DNA of 34,708 nt from Solirubrobacteraceae bacterium (GTDB taxonomy: Bacteria > Actinomycetota > Thermoleophilia > Solirubrobacterales > Solirubrobacteraceae). The position numbers were made by a program, and so were the translations under genes. The notes beneath the pieces were generated by a model that did not search any database, was not told where the DNA came from, and worked only from the letters and a program-made list of their open reading frames with translations. Location: positions 1 to 34,708 of the forward strand of contig JAEMQS010000035.1 in assembly GCA_016463765.1 (NCBI GenBank), in the 5' to 3' direction. Positions within the stretch are counted from its first letter, which is position 1. Each line of letters opens with the position of its first letter. Below are positions 1 through 8,128 of the stretch, in pieces.

Positions 1-23
1 AAGCGGGCGACACGCAACGGCTG

Positions 24-674
24 ATGCACCGGCAGGAGGAACACCCGCCTCCGTCAAACCCCGAGTCCGTGCGGATCACGGACGACGAGATTCGGGAGAA
101 GTACCTCGAGCGCGCGATCCGCGAGATCAACCAGCTCACCCGAGACATTCAGGGGTGCCATACGTGCCCCCGCGGCGGCGTCATGCCCGTCATCGGCTCT
201 GGGCACCCCCAGGCCGACATCATGCTGCTCAAGCACGAGGCGGTGCCGAGCGAGGTCGAGGAGGGCGTCGCCTTCTACGGCCGGGCGGGCAACGCGCTCA
301 TGAAGGCGCTCAAGCGGCTGCAGATCGACCCGCTCGCCGTCTACGGGTCGCTGTGCGTGAAGTGCCCGGTGGGCGACGCGTCGCTCGCCGATCCCGCGTG
401 CGTGGGCCGGGTGGCCGAGGAGTTCGGCATCGTCCAGCCGAAGATGCTCGTGGTCATGGGCGGCTACGCGCTGGAGGTCGTCAACGAGCTCCAGCTCCCG
501 CTCGCCCGCAGCGTCGCCGCGCGGCCCGGGGAGATCCAGCAGCTCACGCCGTCGTGCGACCTGCTCTTCACCCCGGACATCGATCAGTCGCTCGACGAGG
601 AGGACGCGAAACGCGCGTTCTGGAGCGCGTTCCGCGTCCTCGGCGACTGGTACGCCGACCTGCCGCCGTACTAG
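24..674 (+). CDS. Uracil-DNA-glycosylase-superfamily Fe-S protein with altered active site
   Basis: The 216-residue protein resembles family 4/5 uracil-DNA glycosylases. It has a CxxC pair (C45, C48), a second pair placed like the other two cluster ligands (C114, C126), the glycine-rich segment FYGRAG (84-89), and PKMLVVMGGYAL (139-150) matching the PKVIVxLGxxA strand. The cysteines suggest a 4Fe-4S cluster. The two catalytic motifs differ: the GEAPGxxED loop reads HEAVPSEVEE (71-80), and the C-terminal HPS-type motif reads FTPD (182-185), so the usual histidine is absent. It may be a DNA-repair enzyme with changed chemistry or a non-catalytic DNA-binding relative. The reading frame stays open to the left window edge, so the ATG used here could be internal and the gene 5'-truncated. 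The stop lies 4 nt from the convergent next gene. Confidence 0.75.
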   Translation: MHRQEEHPPPSNPESVRITDDEIREKYLERAIREINQLTRDIQGCHTCPRGGVMPVIGSGHPQADIMLLKHEAVPSEVEEGVAFYGRAGNALMKALKRLQIDPLAVYGSLCVKCPVGDASLADPACVGRVAEEFGIVQPKMLVVMGGYALEVVNELQLPLARSVAARPGEIQQLTPSCDLLFTPDIDQSLDEEDAKRAFWSAFRVLGDWYADLPPY

Positions 675-678
675 GCGC

Positions 679-2325
679 CTACGCGCCGGGCAGCACGAGC
701 CGGTCGCGGCCGTCCACCTCGGGGGTGCCGATGCGTGCCATGCGGGCGCGCGGTGCCGCGCCGGGCAGCCGCACCGTCGCCTTCGCCGTGCGCGATCCGA
801 GCGTCACCTCGACGGTGTGCGCTCCGCCCGCCGCCCGCTTGGGCAGGCGCAGCGCGACACGGCCGCTGCGGATCGCGAGCCTGGCGCTGACCACGGTCCT
901 GCTGCCGCGCCGCAGCGTCACCCGGGCGGTTCCGGACTGCCCGGGCAGGCCGACGCGCAGCACCCGGCGGCCTCCCTGCCGGGCGATGCCGAGCACGCGC
1001 AGCGTCAGCGTGGCGGTGGGCTGCGTCGTGGTCGTGGGCGTGCCGGACGTCGTGCCGAGCGCGGACGTCGTCGCCGTCTGGACGGGGGTCCCGGAGGTGG
1101 TCGGCTGGGGTGCGGGGCCGGGCTGCGGTGCGGGACCGGGCTGCGGGGCCGGGTTGGGCTGCGGCGCGGGGCCCGGGTTCGGAGCCGGGTTCGGGTTGGG
1201 ATTCGGATTCGGATTCGGACCCGGGGTTCCACCCGTCGCCGCCGTCACGGTCACGTCCTTCGTGACCTCGCGCGTGTTCCCCGCGACATCGGCGACCGTG
1301 AAGCGGATCCGGTAGACGCCCGGCCCGGCGAACGCGTGGGTCGCGTCCAGCGCCTTCACGGAGGCGGTCGAGTCGCCCCAGGCAAACGTCGCCGACCCGG
1401 CCGCGACGCCCGTCGTCGCATCGGTCACCGTCGCGCTGAACAGCGCGCTCTCGCCGACCTTCATCGTCGACGGACCGCTGATGACCGCCGTCGGCGCGAC
1501 GCGATCGAGCACCGTCGTCGCGCATTTCGGCGCCGAGCGGTTGGCCGAGGTCGACGTGCCGCGCTGGTCGGGCCCGTTCGGGTTGTCCGGGATCGCCGCG
1601 TCGGCCGCCATCACGCACGCATGGACCGGGCCATCCGGTGCGGGCGTCGGGCCCGTGCCGACCTCGAGGTTGCAGTCGAACGTCGTCGTCCGCCCGCCGG
1701 TGGCCGGCTGCGAGCAGTTCGGCTGCTCGAGGTACTTGTAGCCCTGCGCGCCGTCGCACAGCCCGCCCGTCGGCGTGCCGTACTGCAGGCAGACGAAGTT
1801 CGCCGGGAACGGTCCCGCGATGTTGTCGCTGAAGTTGATGCGCATCGGGATCGACGCGGTCCGGGTGGCCCCGGCGCCACCCGCGAGCGCGACGGCGATC
1901 GTGGGCGGGGTGCGATCGATCGTCGTCGAAGCGCGCAGCCCGCGCCGGTCGGCGTCACCGCACGACGTGGAGAAGTCGGGGAAGTACATCCCCGTGCCGT
2001 CGTCCCAGCGCCCGAAGCCGCAGATCGTGTAGGTCGAGCCCTCCTGGAGCGGGACGGTCGTCCCGCGTATCCCGCTCCAGTTCACGGACGTCGACCCTGT
2101 TCGACCCACCTGGTACGGGCCGTCGACGACCGCCGTCCCACCGTTGACGTGGTGGTTGAACTCGATGCGGTAGTTGCCGTTGTTCGACCATTCCACCCAC
2201 TGGGTGTTGTTCGCCGAGTTCGTGAACGGCGGCTCTCCGGTCCCCTTGACGATGACCTCGGCGTCCGCGGCGGCGGGCACGAGGAGGGCGGCGGCGATGG
2301 TGGCGGTGAGGCATGTGCGGAACAT
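679..2325 (-). CDS. Secreted PKD-domain protein with Pro-Asn-Gly linker
   Basis: A 548-residue exported protein. A Sec signal peptide (about 1-22, ending AAADA) leads into a cysteine-containing N-terminal region of unknown fold. This is followed by a PKD-like Ig domain (about 275-360) with the typical FAWGDST and HAFAGPGVYRIRFTVAD motifs. A low-complexity linker of PN, PAP and PQP repeats (about 365-405) and a final beta-rich Ig-like region (about 440-530) complete it. PKD domains usually mediate extracellular protein or carbohydrate contacts; no catalytic domain is recognised. The ATG is preceded by a G-rich stretch rather than a strong Shine-Dalgarno. It lies downstream of the collagen-like gene on the same strand, but a strong hairpin separates them, so it is probably its own transcript. 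A cell-surface or adhesion role is inference. Confidence 0.75.
   Translation of the reverse strand: MFRTCLTATIAAALLVPAAADAEVIVKGTGEPPFTNSANNTQWVEWSNNGNYRIEFNHHVNGGTAVVDGPYQVGRTGSTSVNWSGIRGTTVPLQEGSTYTICGFGRWDDGTGMYFPDFSTSCGDADRRGLRASTTIDRTPPTIAVALAGGAGATRTASIPMRINFSDNIAGPFPANFVCLQYGTPTGGLCDGAQGYKYLEQPNCSQPATGGRTTTFDCNLEVGTGPTPAPDGPVHACVMAADAAIPDNPNGPDQRGTSTSANRSAPKCATTVLDRVAPTAVISGPSTMKVGESALFSATVTDATTGVAAGSATFAWGDSTASVKALDATHAFAGPGVYRIRFTVADVAGNTREVTKDVTVTAATGGTPGPNPNPNPNPNPAPNPGPAPQPNPAPQPGPAPQPGPAPQPTTSGTPVQTATTSALGTTSGTPTTTTQPTATLTLRVLGIARQGGRRVLRVGLPGQSGTARVTLRRGSRTVVSARLAIRSGRVALRLPKRAAGGAHTVEVTLGSRTAKATVRLPGAAPRARMARIGTPEVDGRDRLVLPGA
1098..1220. repeat. Low-complexity linker repeat with (GGATTC)n hexamer tract
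   Basis: This DNA encodes the proline-rich linker of the PKD protein. It contains tandem copies of short GC-rich units and, near 1198-1218, consecutive GGATTC hexamers encoding alternating Pro-Asn. Such tracts are prone to slippage; since the unit length is a multiple of three, changes would alter linker length without shifting frame. Confidence 0.7.
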
Positions 2326-2400
2326 GCCCCCATTCCAACGCTCCGGATGCCGGTGCGCATCGGGGAGGGCCCCAGACCCTTCCCCCTAGGTTTCGGGTGA

Positions 2401-2418
2401 CGGGCCCCGAAGGGCCCG
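2401..2418 (-). terminator. UUCG-tetraloop hairpin after the collagen-like gene
   Basis: A perfect 7-bp stem (CGGGCCC/GGGCCCG) encloses a four-base loop. Read on the minus strand the loop is TTCG closed by C-G, the very stable UUCG tetraloop. It starts 16 nt past the stop of the collagen-like gene and lies before the next minus-strand start. There is no clear T-run, so termination efficiency is unknown. Confidence 0.65.
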
Positions 2419-2433
2419 CCACCCGGGCCGGGC

Positions 2434-3768
2434 TCAGTCGAGGCCGCTGCCCTCCGCGACCAGCGTCGCGGAGTTGAGGCCCGTGCCGCTGCCACCGACC
2501 GGGAAGGGCTCGATCGCACTCCTCGGCTCGGCGTTGGCGAGCGACCAGGCCCACAGGACCTCGGTCAGCGCGGGGTTGCGCAGCTGGACGTCGACACGGC
2601 GGCGGTCGTCGGCCCCGGTGCTCACCTTGTCGACCCACGAGCGCATGCCGGTCGCCGTCGCCCCGGTCGACGTGAACTCGAGCGTGGGCGTCAGCGGCGT
2701 CAGCGCGCCGGGCGTGAAGCGCGGGAACCCGTCGACGGTCGCCGGGACCTTGGCGACGGTGTAGCCCAGGCCGTCGACCGTGACGAACGTCCGGCCGTCC
2801 ACGCCGTCGGCCGCGACCGCGAACGTGCTGCGCTGCCATCGCCGGGCCGCGGGGAGCGTGACCCGGCCGCCCGGGGTCGACCGCTTGATCTGCTGCGGCG
2901 TGATCGTCAACTCGATGAAGCCGTTGGTGCGCTCGGTGGCGTCGAGGGGGGCGACCTCCACGCGGCTGAGGAACGCATCGTCGAGGTCGATCTGCGCTCC
3001 GACGTCGAAGTCGAACGTCAGGCCCTGGATGGCGAGGTCGCGCAGCGGCCGGCTGCCCTTCTGCGTGTCTTGCAGCCAGGTCGCCAGCTTCCCGGAGGGA
3101 ACCTGCTCGGTGCGCACGACGCAGTCCTCGAGCTCGCCGCGCAGAACGGGTTCACGGCAGCCCGCGACACGGGAGAGCGGGACGGTCTCGCCCTCGAGCT
3201 GCATCGCGAACGTGCCGCTGTACGCCGGGGGCGGATCCTTCGGCGCGTCGCCGGGAGGCCCTTGCGGGCCGGCGGGGCCCGCGGGGCCCTGCGGTCCGGC
3301 CGGGCCTCGCTGACCGGCGGGACCCTGCGGGCCGGGGGAACCGGCCGGGCCCGCGGGACCCGTGTCCCCCTTCACGCCCGGTGCTCCCGCGGGGCCGGGA
3401 GCTCCCACGGGGCCGGGAGCTCCTCCGGTGCCGGGAGCGCCCTGCAGGCCACCGAGTCCCGGCGCGCCCGCTGCGCCGGGGATGCCCTGCGGGCCCGGAG
3501 CGCCCGCCGGGCCCGGGGGTCCCTGCACGCCGGGAGCGCCGTCGCTGGCGCTCTGGACGCCCGCCGGAGCGAGCTGCACGAGACGCTCGGTGCGCCGGCA
3601 CTTCGCCCGCTCCCCGACGACGCGCACGCTCCCGTCCGCCTTCTTCACGCACGCGCGAACGCCGGTGCTCGACGGTGCCGACGTCTGGGCGACCGCCGCC
3701 CCGCCCGCGATGACGGCCGCGGAGAACCCCGCCGCCACTGCCAGCCTGCCGATGTCCGCGCCCCGCAT
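2434..3768 (-). CDS. Secreted collagen-like protein with possible tail-tube-like C-terminal domain
   Basis: 444 residues. A signal peptide (about 1-28) is followed by a short two-cysteine motif ([14 protein letters not shown]...KCRRTE, about 38-62) of the kind often seen before collagen repeats in actinobacteria. Then come 33 uninterrupted Gly-X-Y triplets (residues 77-175). The C-terminal part (about 185-444) contains [21 protein letters not shown] and [17 protein letters not shown] segments. Their order of elements (short W-containing helix, strands, then a phrase ending in a conserved-looking LDA) recalls the gp19/Hcp-type tail-tube fold; that match is inference. The start is well supported: AGGAGG at 3774-3779 lies 5 nt upstream of the ATG. 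Collagen-like tails in bacteria form trimers and act at the cell surface; the partner here is unknown. Confidence 0.8.
   Translation of the reverse strand: MRGADIGRLAVAAGFSAAVIAGGAAVAQTSAPSSTGVRACVKKADGSVRVVGERAKCRRTERLVQLAPAGVQSASDGAPGVQGPPGPAGAPGPQGIPGAAGAPGLGGLQGAPGTGGAPGPVGAPGPAGAPGVKGDTGPAGPAGSPGPQGPAGQRGPAGPQGPAGPAGPQGPPGDAPKDPPPAYSGTFAMQLEGETVPLSRVAGCREPVLRGELEDCVVRTEQVPSGKLATWLQDTQKGSRPLRDLAIQGLTFDFDVGAQIDLDDAFLSRVEVAPLDATERTNGFIELTITPQQIKRSTPGGRVTLPAARRWQRSTFAVAADGVDGRTFVTVDGLGYTVAKVPATVDGFPRFTPGALTPLTPTLEFTSTGATATGMRSWVDKVSTGADDRRRVDVQLRNPALTEVLWAWSLANAEPRSAIEPFPVGGSGTGLNSATLVAEGSGLD
3244..3540 (-). repeat. Collagen-type Gly-X-Y repeat (33 triplets)
   Basis: The encoded residues 77-175 of the collagen-like protein are Gly-X-Y without interruption. 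GPA, GAP, GPQ and GPP triplets dominate, with few charged triplets (GVK, GDT, GQR). At DNA level it is a 9-nt-periodic GC-rich tandem array. Confidence 0.9.
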
Positions 3769-3773
3769 GTCCG

Positions 3774-3779
3774 CCTCCT
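3774..3779 (-). promoter_or_regulatory. Strong Shine-Dalgarno of collagen-like gene
   Basis: AGGAGG on the minus strand, 5 nt from the ATG at 3768. It fixes the start of the collagen-like gene and contrasts with the many genes in this window that lack a Shine-Dalgarno. Confidence 0.8.
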
Positions 3780-3898
3780 GAGTGAGATCGTCTCGGGCTC
3801 CGCTTGGCGGAGTCGTCCATCAAGACGCCGGCGCGCGCCGTCCTATTCCCGCGGGCAGTTCCGTATTCGACCCGGTGTCCCGGCACCGCTCTCGCGGG

Positions 3899-3904
3899 TA
3901 CGCT
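3899..3904 (+). promoter_or_regulatory. TACGCT -10-like box, leaderless start of zinc-ribbon gene
   Basis: TACGCT ends 6 nt before the ATG at 3911 and no Shine-Dalgarno is present, so transcription would begin at or next to the start codon. Confidence 0.55.
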
Positions 3905-3910
3905 GCGCTC

Positions 3911-4090
3911 ATGGGTCTTGAAGAGCAGACACTCGAGAAGACGGGCGACCGCTGCGAGGTCTGCGGCGCGAAGCTCACCGCCGACGAGCTGCAGGTCGCC
4001 CTGGAGAGCGCGGGCCCGGCACTGTGCACCGTGCACGCCGCGGAGGTGGTCCTCGACGAGGACGCCCCCGAGGCCGTCGAGGCCGACTGA
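3911..4090 (+). CDS. Small zinc-ribbon-like protein (59 aa)
   Basis: A 59-residue acidic protein with CEVCG near the N-terminus and a later CTVH, i.e. a CxxC...CxxH pattern that could hold one zinc ion. The ATG at 3911 is chosen over longer in-frame starts because only the part from here looks coding and a TACGCT box sits 6 nt upstream. The stop is 3 nt from the stop of the convergent ABC permease gene. No specific family is recognised. Possible roles are a small regulatory or protein-binding zinc finger. Confidence 0.65.
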   Translation: MGLEEQTLEKTGDRCEVCGAKLTADELQVALESAGPALCTVHAAEVVLDEDAPEAVEAD

Positions 4091-4093
4091 GCG

Positions 4094-5272
4094 TCAGCGC
4101 CCCGTCAGCGCCTCACGCAGCGGCACACGGCCGCCGGTCCGCAGGATCGCGCGGTCGTACACCCGTGCGGCCAGCGCGAGGGTGAGCGCCGCCGTCGCGA
4201 GCAGCAGCGCGATCGCGAGCAGCGCATCCGCCGGCCCCGCGTCCCCGGTGATCAGCCGCGCGGGCATGACCATCGGGGCGCTGAACGGGACGAGCGCGGC
4301 GATCTCCGCGAGCCTCGACGCCGGCTCCTGCAGCGCCTGCAGGGCGACGAAGAACGCGCCGACGAGCGCGAAGATCAGCGGTGACGTCGTGGACTGCGCG
4401 TCCTCCTGACGGCTCACGAGCGCACCGGCCACCGCGAACAGCGCGGCGTAGAGGACGTAGCCCAGCGTGAAGAACCCGAGCGTCGCGGCCAGCGCGCCCG
4501 CCAGGGTCCCGTCGACGTCGACCACGTCGAGCGCGGCGCCCGCCGCCAGGCCGACCCCCGCCACGAGCAGCAGCTGGACCAGTCCCAGGACGCCGAGACC
4601 CAGCACCTTCCCGGCGAGCAGGGGCAGCGACCGCGTCGCGCTGAGCAGGAGCTCCACCACCCGCGAGCCCTTCTCCTCGGCGATGCCGTACGCGACCCAG
4701 AGCCCGAACGTGATCAGCTGGCCGTAGAGCAGCAGGGCGGCGAAGAACGCGATCCCCGCCGCACCACCGTCGTCCGGTTCGAGTGGGCGGACGGCGAGCC
4801 GCACCGGCGGATCGGCCGCGGCGAGCCGCAGTTCCTCGGCGACACCGGCCCGCTCGAGCGCCGCGGACAGCGAGCTGCGGGCAACGGCGGCGCGCAGGGC
4901 CTGCGCGACCTCACCGTCGAGCCCGTCGAGGACGGCGACCTGCGCGCCCGCGCCGAGCAGCGCCGCGTCCGCCTGGTCCTCCCGGACCTCGCCGCGCGCC
5001 GCTTCGAGGGTCGCGACCTGCCGGATCTCCAGCGGGGTCCCCGTCGCACGCAGGCCGTCCCGCGCGGCCTGCGCCACCTCGATGCTCTCGGTGTCTCCCC
5101 GCACGACCACGAGGGTGAACCGGTCGTCGCCCCCACCCAGGACCGACGCCAGCGCCACCACACCCACGACGACCAGGAGGCTCACCACGGTTCCCGTCTG
5201 GAACGTGCGGTCACGGGCACGCTCGACGATCTCCCGCCGGGCGACGAGCCACGCCGCGCGCCGATCCGTCAT
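4094..5272 (-). CDS. ABC-2 type exporter permease (NatB-like)
   Basis: 392 residues with the ABC2_membrane_3 layout. There is one N-terminal transmembrane helix (about 23-45), then a large soluble outer domain rich in Ala, Glu and Arg, then five or six hydrophobic segments from about residue 175 to 380. Among them is the EEKGSRVVELLLSATRSLPLLAGK signature typical of NatB-type permeases, which probably form Na+ or drug efflux pumps with a NatA ATPase. The ATG at 5272 overlaps the stop of the ATPase gene (ATGA), so the two are translationally coupled. Longer in-frame upstream sequence is antisense-like shadow inside the ATPase gene. The substrate cannot be told from sequence. Confidence 0.85.
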   Translation of the reverse strand: MTDRRAAWLVARREIVERARDRTFQTGTVVSLLVVVGVVALASVLGGGDDRFTLVVVRGDTESIEVAQAARDGLRATGTPLEIRQVATLEAARGEVREDQADAALLGAGAQVAVLDGLDGEVAQALRAAVARSSLSAALERAGVAEELRLAAADPPVRLAVRPLEPDDGGAAGIAFFAALLLYGQLITFGLWVAYGIAEEKGSRVVELLLSATRSLPLLAGKVLGLGVLGLVQLLLVAGVGLAAGAALDVVDVDGTLAGALAATLGFFTLGYVLYAALFAVAGALVSRQEDAQSTTSPLIFALVGAFFVALQALQEPASRLAEIAALVPFSAPMVMPARLITGDAGPADALLAIALLLATAALTLALAARVYDRAILRTGGRVPLREALTGR

Positions 5273-6156
5273 GCCGCGACCTCCCGGAAGAGCTCGGACA
5301 GCGACGGCTCCTCGGGAGCGAAGCGGCGGACCGGCCCCGCCTCGCGCGCCGCGTCGAGGAGGTCCTGCGGGTCCGTGCCGTCGACGAGCCGGATGAGCAC
5401 GCCGGTGCGGTCCTGGTCGAGCACCTCGATGCCCGCGATCCGCGGAAGCCACTGCTCGCTCGGCGCGTCGGCCTCCACCCTCCAGGTGGCGCCGCGGTCG
5501 GCGCCGCGGAGTTCGTCGACGGTCCCGGAGGCGACGATCCGGCCGTCCGCGATGATCGTGACGGCATCGCAGAGCCGCTCGACGAGGTCGAGCTGGTGGC
5601 TGCTGAAGACGACCGGGACACCCCGGGCCGCCTGCTCGCGCAGGACGCCGCTCATGACATCGACCCCGATCGGGTCCAGGCCGCTGAACGGTTCATCGAG
5701 CACGAGCGCGATGGGATCGTGGACGAGCGCGGCGCCCAACTGGACCCGCTGCTGATTACCGAGCGAGAGGCTTTCGACCCGGTCCTCCGCGCGCTCCGCG
5801 ATGCCCAGGCGCGTCAGCCACGCCGCGACGGACTGCTGCGCCGAGGCGCGACTCATGCCGTGGAGCTCGGCGAGGTACGCGAGGTGGTCGGCGACGCGCA
5901 TCTTCGCGTAGAGCCCGCGTTCCTCGGGCATGTACCCGAACTGCGCTCGAAGCTGGCGCGTGAGCGGCCGGCCGTCGAAGCGCACCTCGCCCGCGTCGGG
6001 GGCGAGCACGCCGAGCACCATGCGCATGGTCGTCGTCTTCCCCGCGCCGTTCGGGCCGACGAAGCCCATGATCTGCCCGGCCGCGACGGCGAAGCGGACG
6101 TCGTCGACCGCGACGCGGTCGCCGTACCGGCGGGTGAGACCGTCGAGCTCGAGCAT
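5269..6156 (-). CDS. ABC transporter ATPase (NatA-like)
   Basis: 295 residues. The Walker A motif GPNGAGKT is at about 34-41, the ABC signature is LSLGNQQRVQ, and Walker B LVLDEP is followed by FSGLD; the switch histidine lies in VVFSSHQLD. The C-terminal 80 residues match the DUF4162 region found in NatA-type exporters. It would power the permease encoded by the overlapping downstream gene. An AAGG-rich site (GGAAGG at 6166-6171) serves either the ATG at 6156, used here, or a GTG one codon upstream at 6159. The operon contains only these two genes; no regulator is adjacent. Confidence 0.9.
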   Translation of the reverse strand: MLELDGLTRRYGDRVAVDDVRFAVAAGQIMGFVGPNGAGKTTTMRMVLGVLAPDAGEVRFDGRPLTRQLRAQFGYMPEERGLYAKMRVADHLAYLAELHGMSRASAQQSVAAWLTRLGIAERAEDRVESLSLGNQQRVQLGAALVHDPIALVLDEPFSGLDPIGVDVMSGVLREQAARGVPVVFSSHQLDLVERLCDAVTIIADGRIVASGTVDELRGADRGATWRVEADAPSEQWLPRIAGIEVLDQDRTGVLIRLVDGTDPQDLLDAAREAGPVRRFAPEEPSLSELFREVAA

Positions 6157-6193
6157 CACCGCGGGCCTTCCCGGACGGCCCGGGTCTCAACCG

Positions 6194-7135
6194 CTACATC
6201 GTCAGGATGATCTTCCCGAGCTTCCCGCCGGCCGCGAACCGCTCGTAGGCCGCGGCGACCTCGTCCAGCCCGAAGGCGGCGGCCACAGGGACGCGCAGCG
6301 ACCCGTCGGCGAAGCCCGGCAGCACCTCGGTCTCCATGCGGCGCGCGGTGAGCGCCTTCTCCTCGAGTGGGCGCGCGCGCAGCGTGGAGCCCATGATCGC
6401 GCCGCGCTTGCCCATGAGCGCAACGAGGTTCAGCTCGCCCTTCGCACCGGCGCCGACTCCGATGACGGCGATGCGCCCGCCGGTGTTCAGGGCCTTGACG
6501 TTCGCGCCGAGATTGGGGGCGCCCACCAGCTCGAGGATCACGTCGAACGGCCCGTGCGCCTCGAAGCCCTCGGGCTCCAGCACCTCGGTGGCGCCGAGCG
6601 CACCCACCGCGTCGCGCAGGTCGGGGTTGCGCACCGTGGCCGTCACCGTTGCGCCCGCACGGCGGGCGAGCTGGATCGCCGCGGTGCCCACGCCGCCTGC
6701 CGCGCCGTGGACGAGCAGCCGCTCGCCCGGGCGCAGGCCGGCCTGGCTGAAGATCGCGTCGTGCGCGGTGGTGAAGACCTCGGGCAGGCCGCCCGCCTCC
6801 ACGAGCTCGAGTCCGCCGGGCACCGGCATGAGCTGGCGCTCGTGCACGACGGCCAGCTCCCCCTGTCCACCTCCGCCGACGATGCCCATCACGCGATCGC
6901 CCTCGGCGAACCGGGTCGCGCCCGGGCCGGTCGCGGCCACGGTGCCCGCGAGCTCCAGGCCGGGGATGTCCGCCGGGGACCCGGGCGGCGCGGGGTAGCG
7001 CCCCTTGCGCTGGAGCAGGTCGGCGCCGTTCAGCGCGGCGGCGGCGACGCGGACGAGGACCTCGCCGGCGCCGGGCTCGGGATCGGGATGGTCGGCGACG
7101 ACGACCTCGCCGTCGCGGATGGTGGCGGCTCGCAT
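6194..7135 (-). CDS. NAD(P)H quinone oxidoreductase, PIG3-type MDR family
   Basis: 313 residues of the zinc-free medium-chain dehydrogenase/reductase superfamily. The N-terminal GroES-like domain carries the PIG3-type phrase NGADLLQRKGRYPAPPG; the Rossmann domain has HGAAGGVGTAAIQLA for NADPH binding. It likely reduces quinones or enones with one- or two-electron chemistry in the cytoplasm; the natural substrate is unknown. The start MRAATIRDG at 7135 fits family length; the further 36 in-frame codons upstream have no family similarity. A TACCCT box lies 8 nt upstream on the minus strand and no Shine-Dalgarno is seen. The stop is 37 nt upstream of the ABC ATPase start on the same strand, so read-through into the transporter operon is possible. 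Confidence 0.88.
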   Translation of the reverse strand: MRAATIRDGEVVVADHPDPEPGAGEVLVRVAAAALNGADLLQRKGRYPAPPGSPADIPGLELAGTVAATGPGATRFAEGDRVMGIVGGGGQGELAVVHERQLMPVPGGLELVEAGGLPEVFTTAHDAIFSQAGLRPGERLLVHGAAGGVGTAAIQLARRAGATVTATVRNPDLRDAVGALGATEVLEPEGFEAHGPFDVILELVGAPNLGANVKALNTGGRIAVIGVGAGAKGELNLVALMGKRGAIMGSTLRARPLEEKALTARRMETEVLPGFADGSLRVPVAAAFGLDEVAAAYERFAAGGKLGKIILTM

Positions 7136-7143
7136 CGAGCGCG

Positions 7144-7149
7144 AGGGTA
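7144..7149 (-). promoter_or_regulatory. TACCCT -10-like box of quinone reductase gene
   Basis: On the minus strand TACCCT ends 8 nt before the ATG at 7135 in the absence of a Shine-Dalgarno, consistent with leaderless initiation. Confidence 0.5.
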
Positions 7150-7416
7150 GTGGAAGGGAACCGCCGGCGGCGCGAGAGAGAGGTGGCGCACCGCCGGCGG
7201 AAGACGGGAGGGTCAGAACCGGCTGACGCCGGCCCAGGACCACCGGGGATGGGGACCACGGTGGACGTCCCGCAACTGTGCTGTTCCTGCGAACCGGCCA
7301 GGAAGCAGAATGACGCGTCGTTCATACCAGACTGACGCCGCATTCCGCAACCCCTGGCATGAACCCACGGGCCATGGCTCGCCGGGTGTCTCCCCAGGAC
7401 GCCCGTGCCTCGTCAG

Positions 7417-7449
7417 GAGCTGGTGCCGCCCGCACGGCGGCACCGGCTC
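7417..7449. repeat. 14-bp stem hairpin upstream of yceH
   Basis: Arms GAGCTGGTGCCGCC and GGCGGCACCGGCTC pair over 14 bp with one G-T wobble, around the loop CGCAC. It ends 14 nt before the yceH TACCGT box, so it overlaps where a -35 element would be. It could be an operator or a terminator shielding the gene from upstream transcription; nothing in the sequence decides between these. Confidence 0.6.
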
Positions 7450-7463
7450 GCTGCGCGCCTCGC

Positions 7464-7469
7464 TACCGT
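7464..7469 (+). promoter_or_regulatory. TACCGT -10-like box of yceH
   Basis: TACCGT is followed by 8 nt and the ATG at 7478, with no Shine-Dalgarno. Confidence 0.5.
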
Positions 7470-7477
7470 TGCCCGCG

Positions 7478-8128
7478 ATGGAGCCCGATGCTGTCGAGAT
7501 CCGCGTGCTCGGCTGTCTGCTGGAGAAGCAGCGCACGACACCCGATGCGTACCCGCTGACGCTCAACTCGCTGCGCCTCGCGTGCAACCAGTCCACGAGC
7601 CGCGACCCGGTCGTCGACTACGACGAATCGACGATCCGCAACGCGCTCCAGCACCTGGGGCAGCGCCGCTGGACACGGCTCGCGAGCGCGAGCCGCGCGC
7701 CGAAGTACCGCCACCTGCTCGACGAGGCGCTCGGCCTCTCCAGCGACCAGCTCGCGGTCCTGTGCGTGCTCATGCTGCGCGGCCCGCAGACGTTCAACGA
7801 GCTGCGCACCCGCACCCAGCGCCTGCACGACTTCGCGGACGAGCACGCGCTCGAGGTCACCATCGAGGGGCTGATGGCGCGTGATCTCGTGGAGCTCCTC
7901 CCGCGGCAGACCGGACAGAAGGAGCAGCGCTACCGGCAGCTGCTCGGCGCCGAGGAGGTCTGGCACGCCGAGCCGGTGACGCCCGCGGCTCCGGTCGCGC
8001 CTCCTGCGCCTGTCGCGCCGCCCGCGCCCGTGGCCGACGCGACCTCCGATCGCCTCGCCCGTCTCGAGGCCGAGGTCGCCGCCCTGCGCCGGGAACTCGC
8101 CGAGCTCCGCGCGGAGCTCGGGGCGTGA
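7478..8128 (+). CDS. yceH: YceH family protein (DUF480) with coiled-coil tail
   Basis: 216 residues. The N-terminal about 150 residues match YceH/DUF480, a pair of winged-helix domains: VEIRVLGCLLEKQRTTPDAYPLTLNSL, then CNQSTSRDP, and later LMLRGPQTFNELRTRTQRLHDF. A Pro-Ala-Val linker (PVAPPAPVAPPAPV) leads to a short C-terminal coiled coil of heptads (LARLEAEVAALRRELAELRAEL). The biochemical role of YceH is poorly known; the fold suggests nucleic-acid binding. The ATG at 7478 matches the family N-terminus exactly; the in-frame upstream extension does not. The stop overlaps the start of the next gene by 4 nt (GTGA). Confidence 0.88.
   Translation: MEPDAVEIRVLGCLLEKQRTTPDAYPLTLNSLRLACNQSTSRDPVVDYDESTIRNALQHLGQRRWTRLASASRAPKYRHLLDEALGLSSDQLAVLCVLMLRGPQTFNELRTRTQRLHDFADEHALEVTIEGLMARDLVELLPRQTGQKEQRYRQLLGAEEVWHAEPVTPAAPVAPPAPVAPPAPVADATSDRLARLEAEVAALRRELAELRAELGA

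Larger units (their letters stand above)
7136..7477. other. Intergenic region between divergent quinone reductase and yceH genes
   Basis: 342 nt with no supportable gene. It holds the minus-strand TACCCT box of the quinone reductase (7144-7149), a less GC-rich patch near 7300-7330, a strong 14-bp hairpin (7417-7449) and the TACCGT box of yceH (7464-7469). No tRNA cloverleaf or riboswitch core was recognised. Its length is unusual for this compact region, so an unrecognised RNA or operator is possible. Confidence 0.6.

Noticed and set aside
3244..3540. Possible CRISPR-like array
   Set aside because: The periodicity is 9 nt and encodes collagen triplets; there are no spacers.
7136..7477. tRNA or riboswitch in the long gap
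   Set aside because: No cloverleaf arms, T-loop sequence or known riboswitch core was found on either strand.
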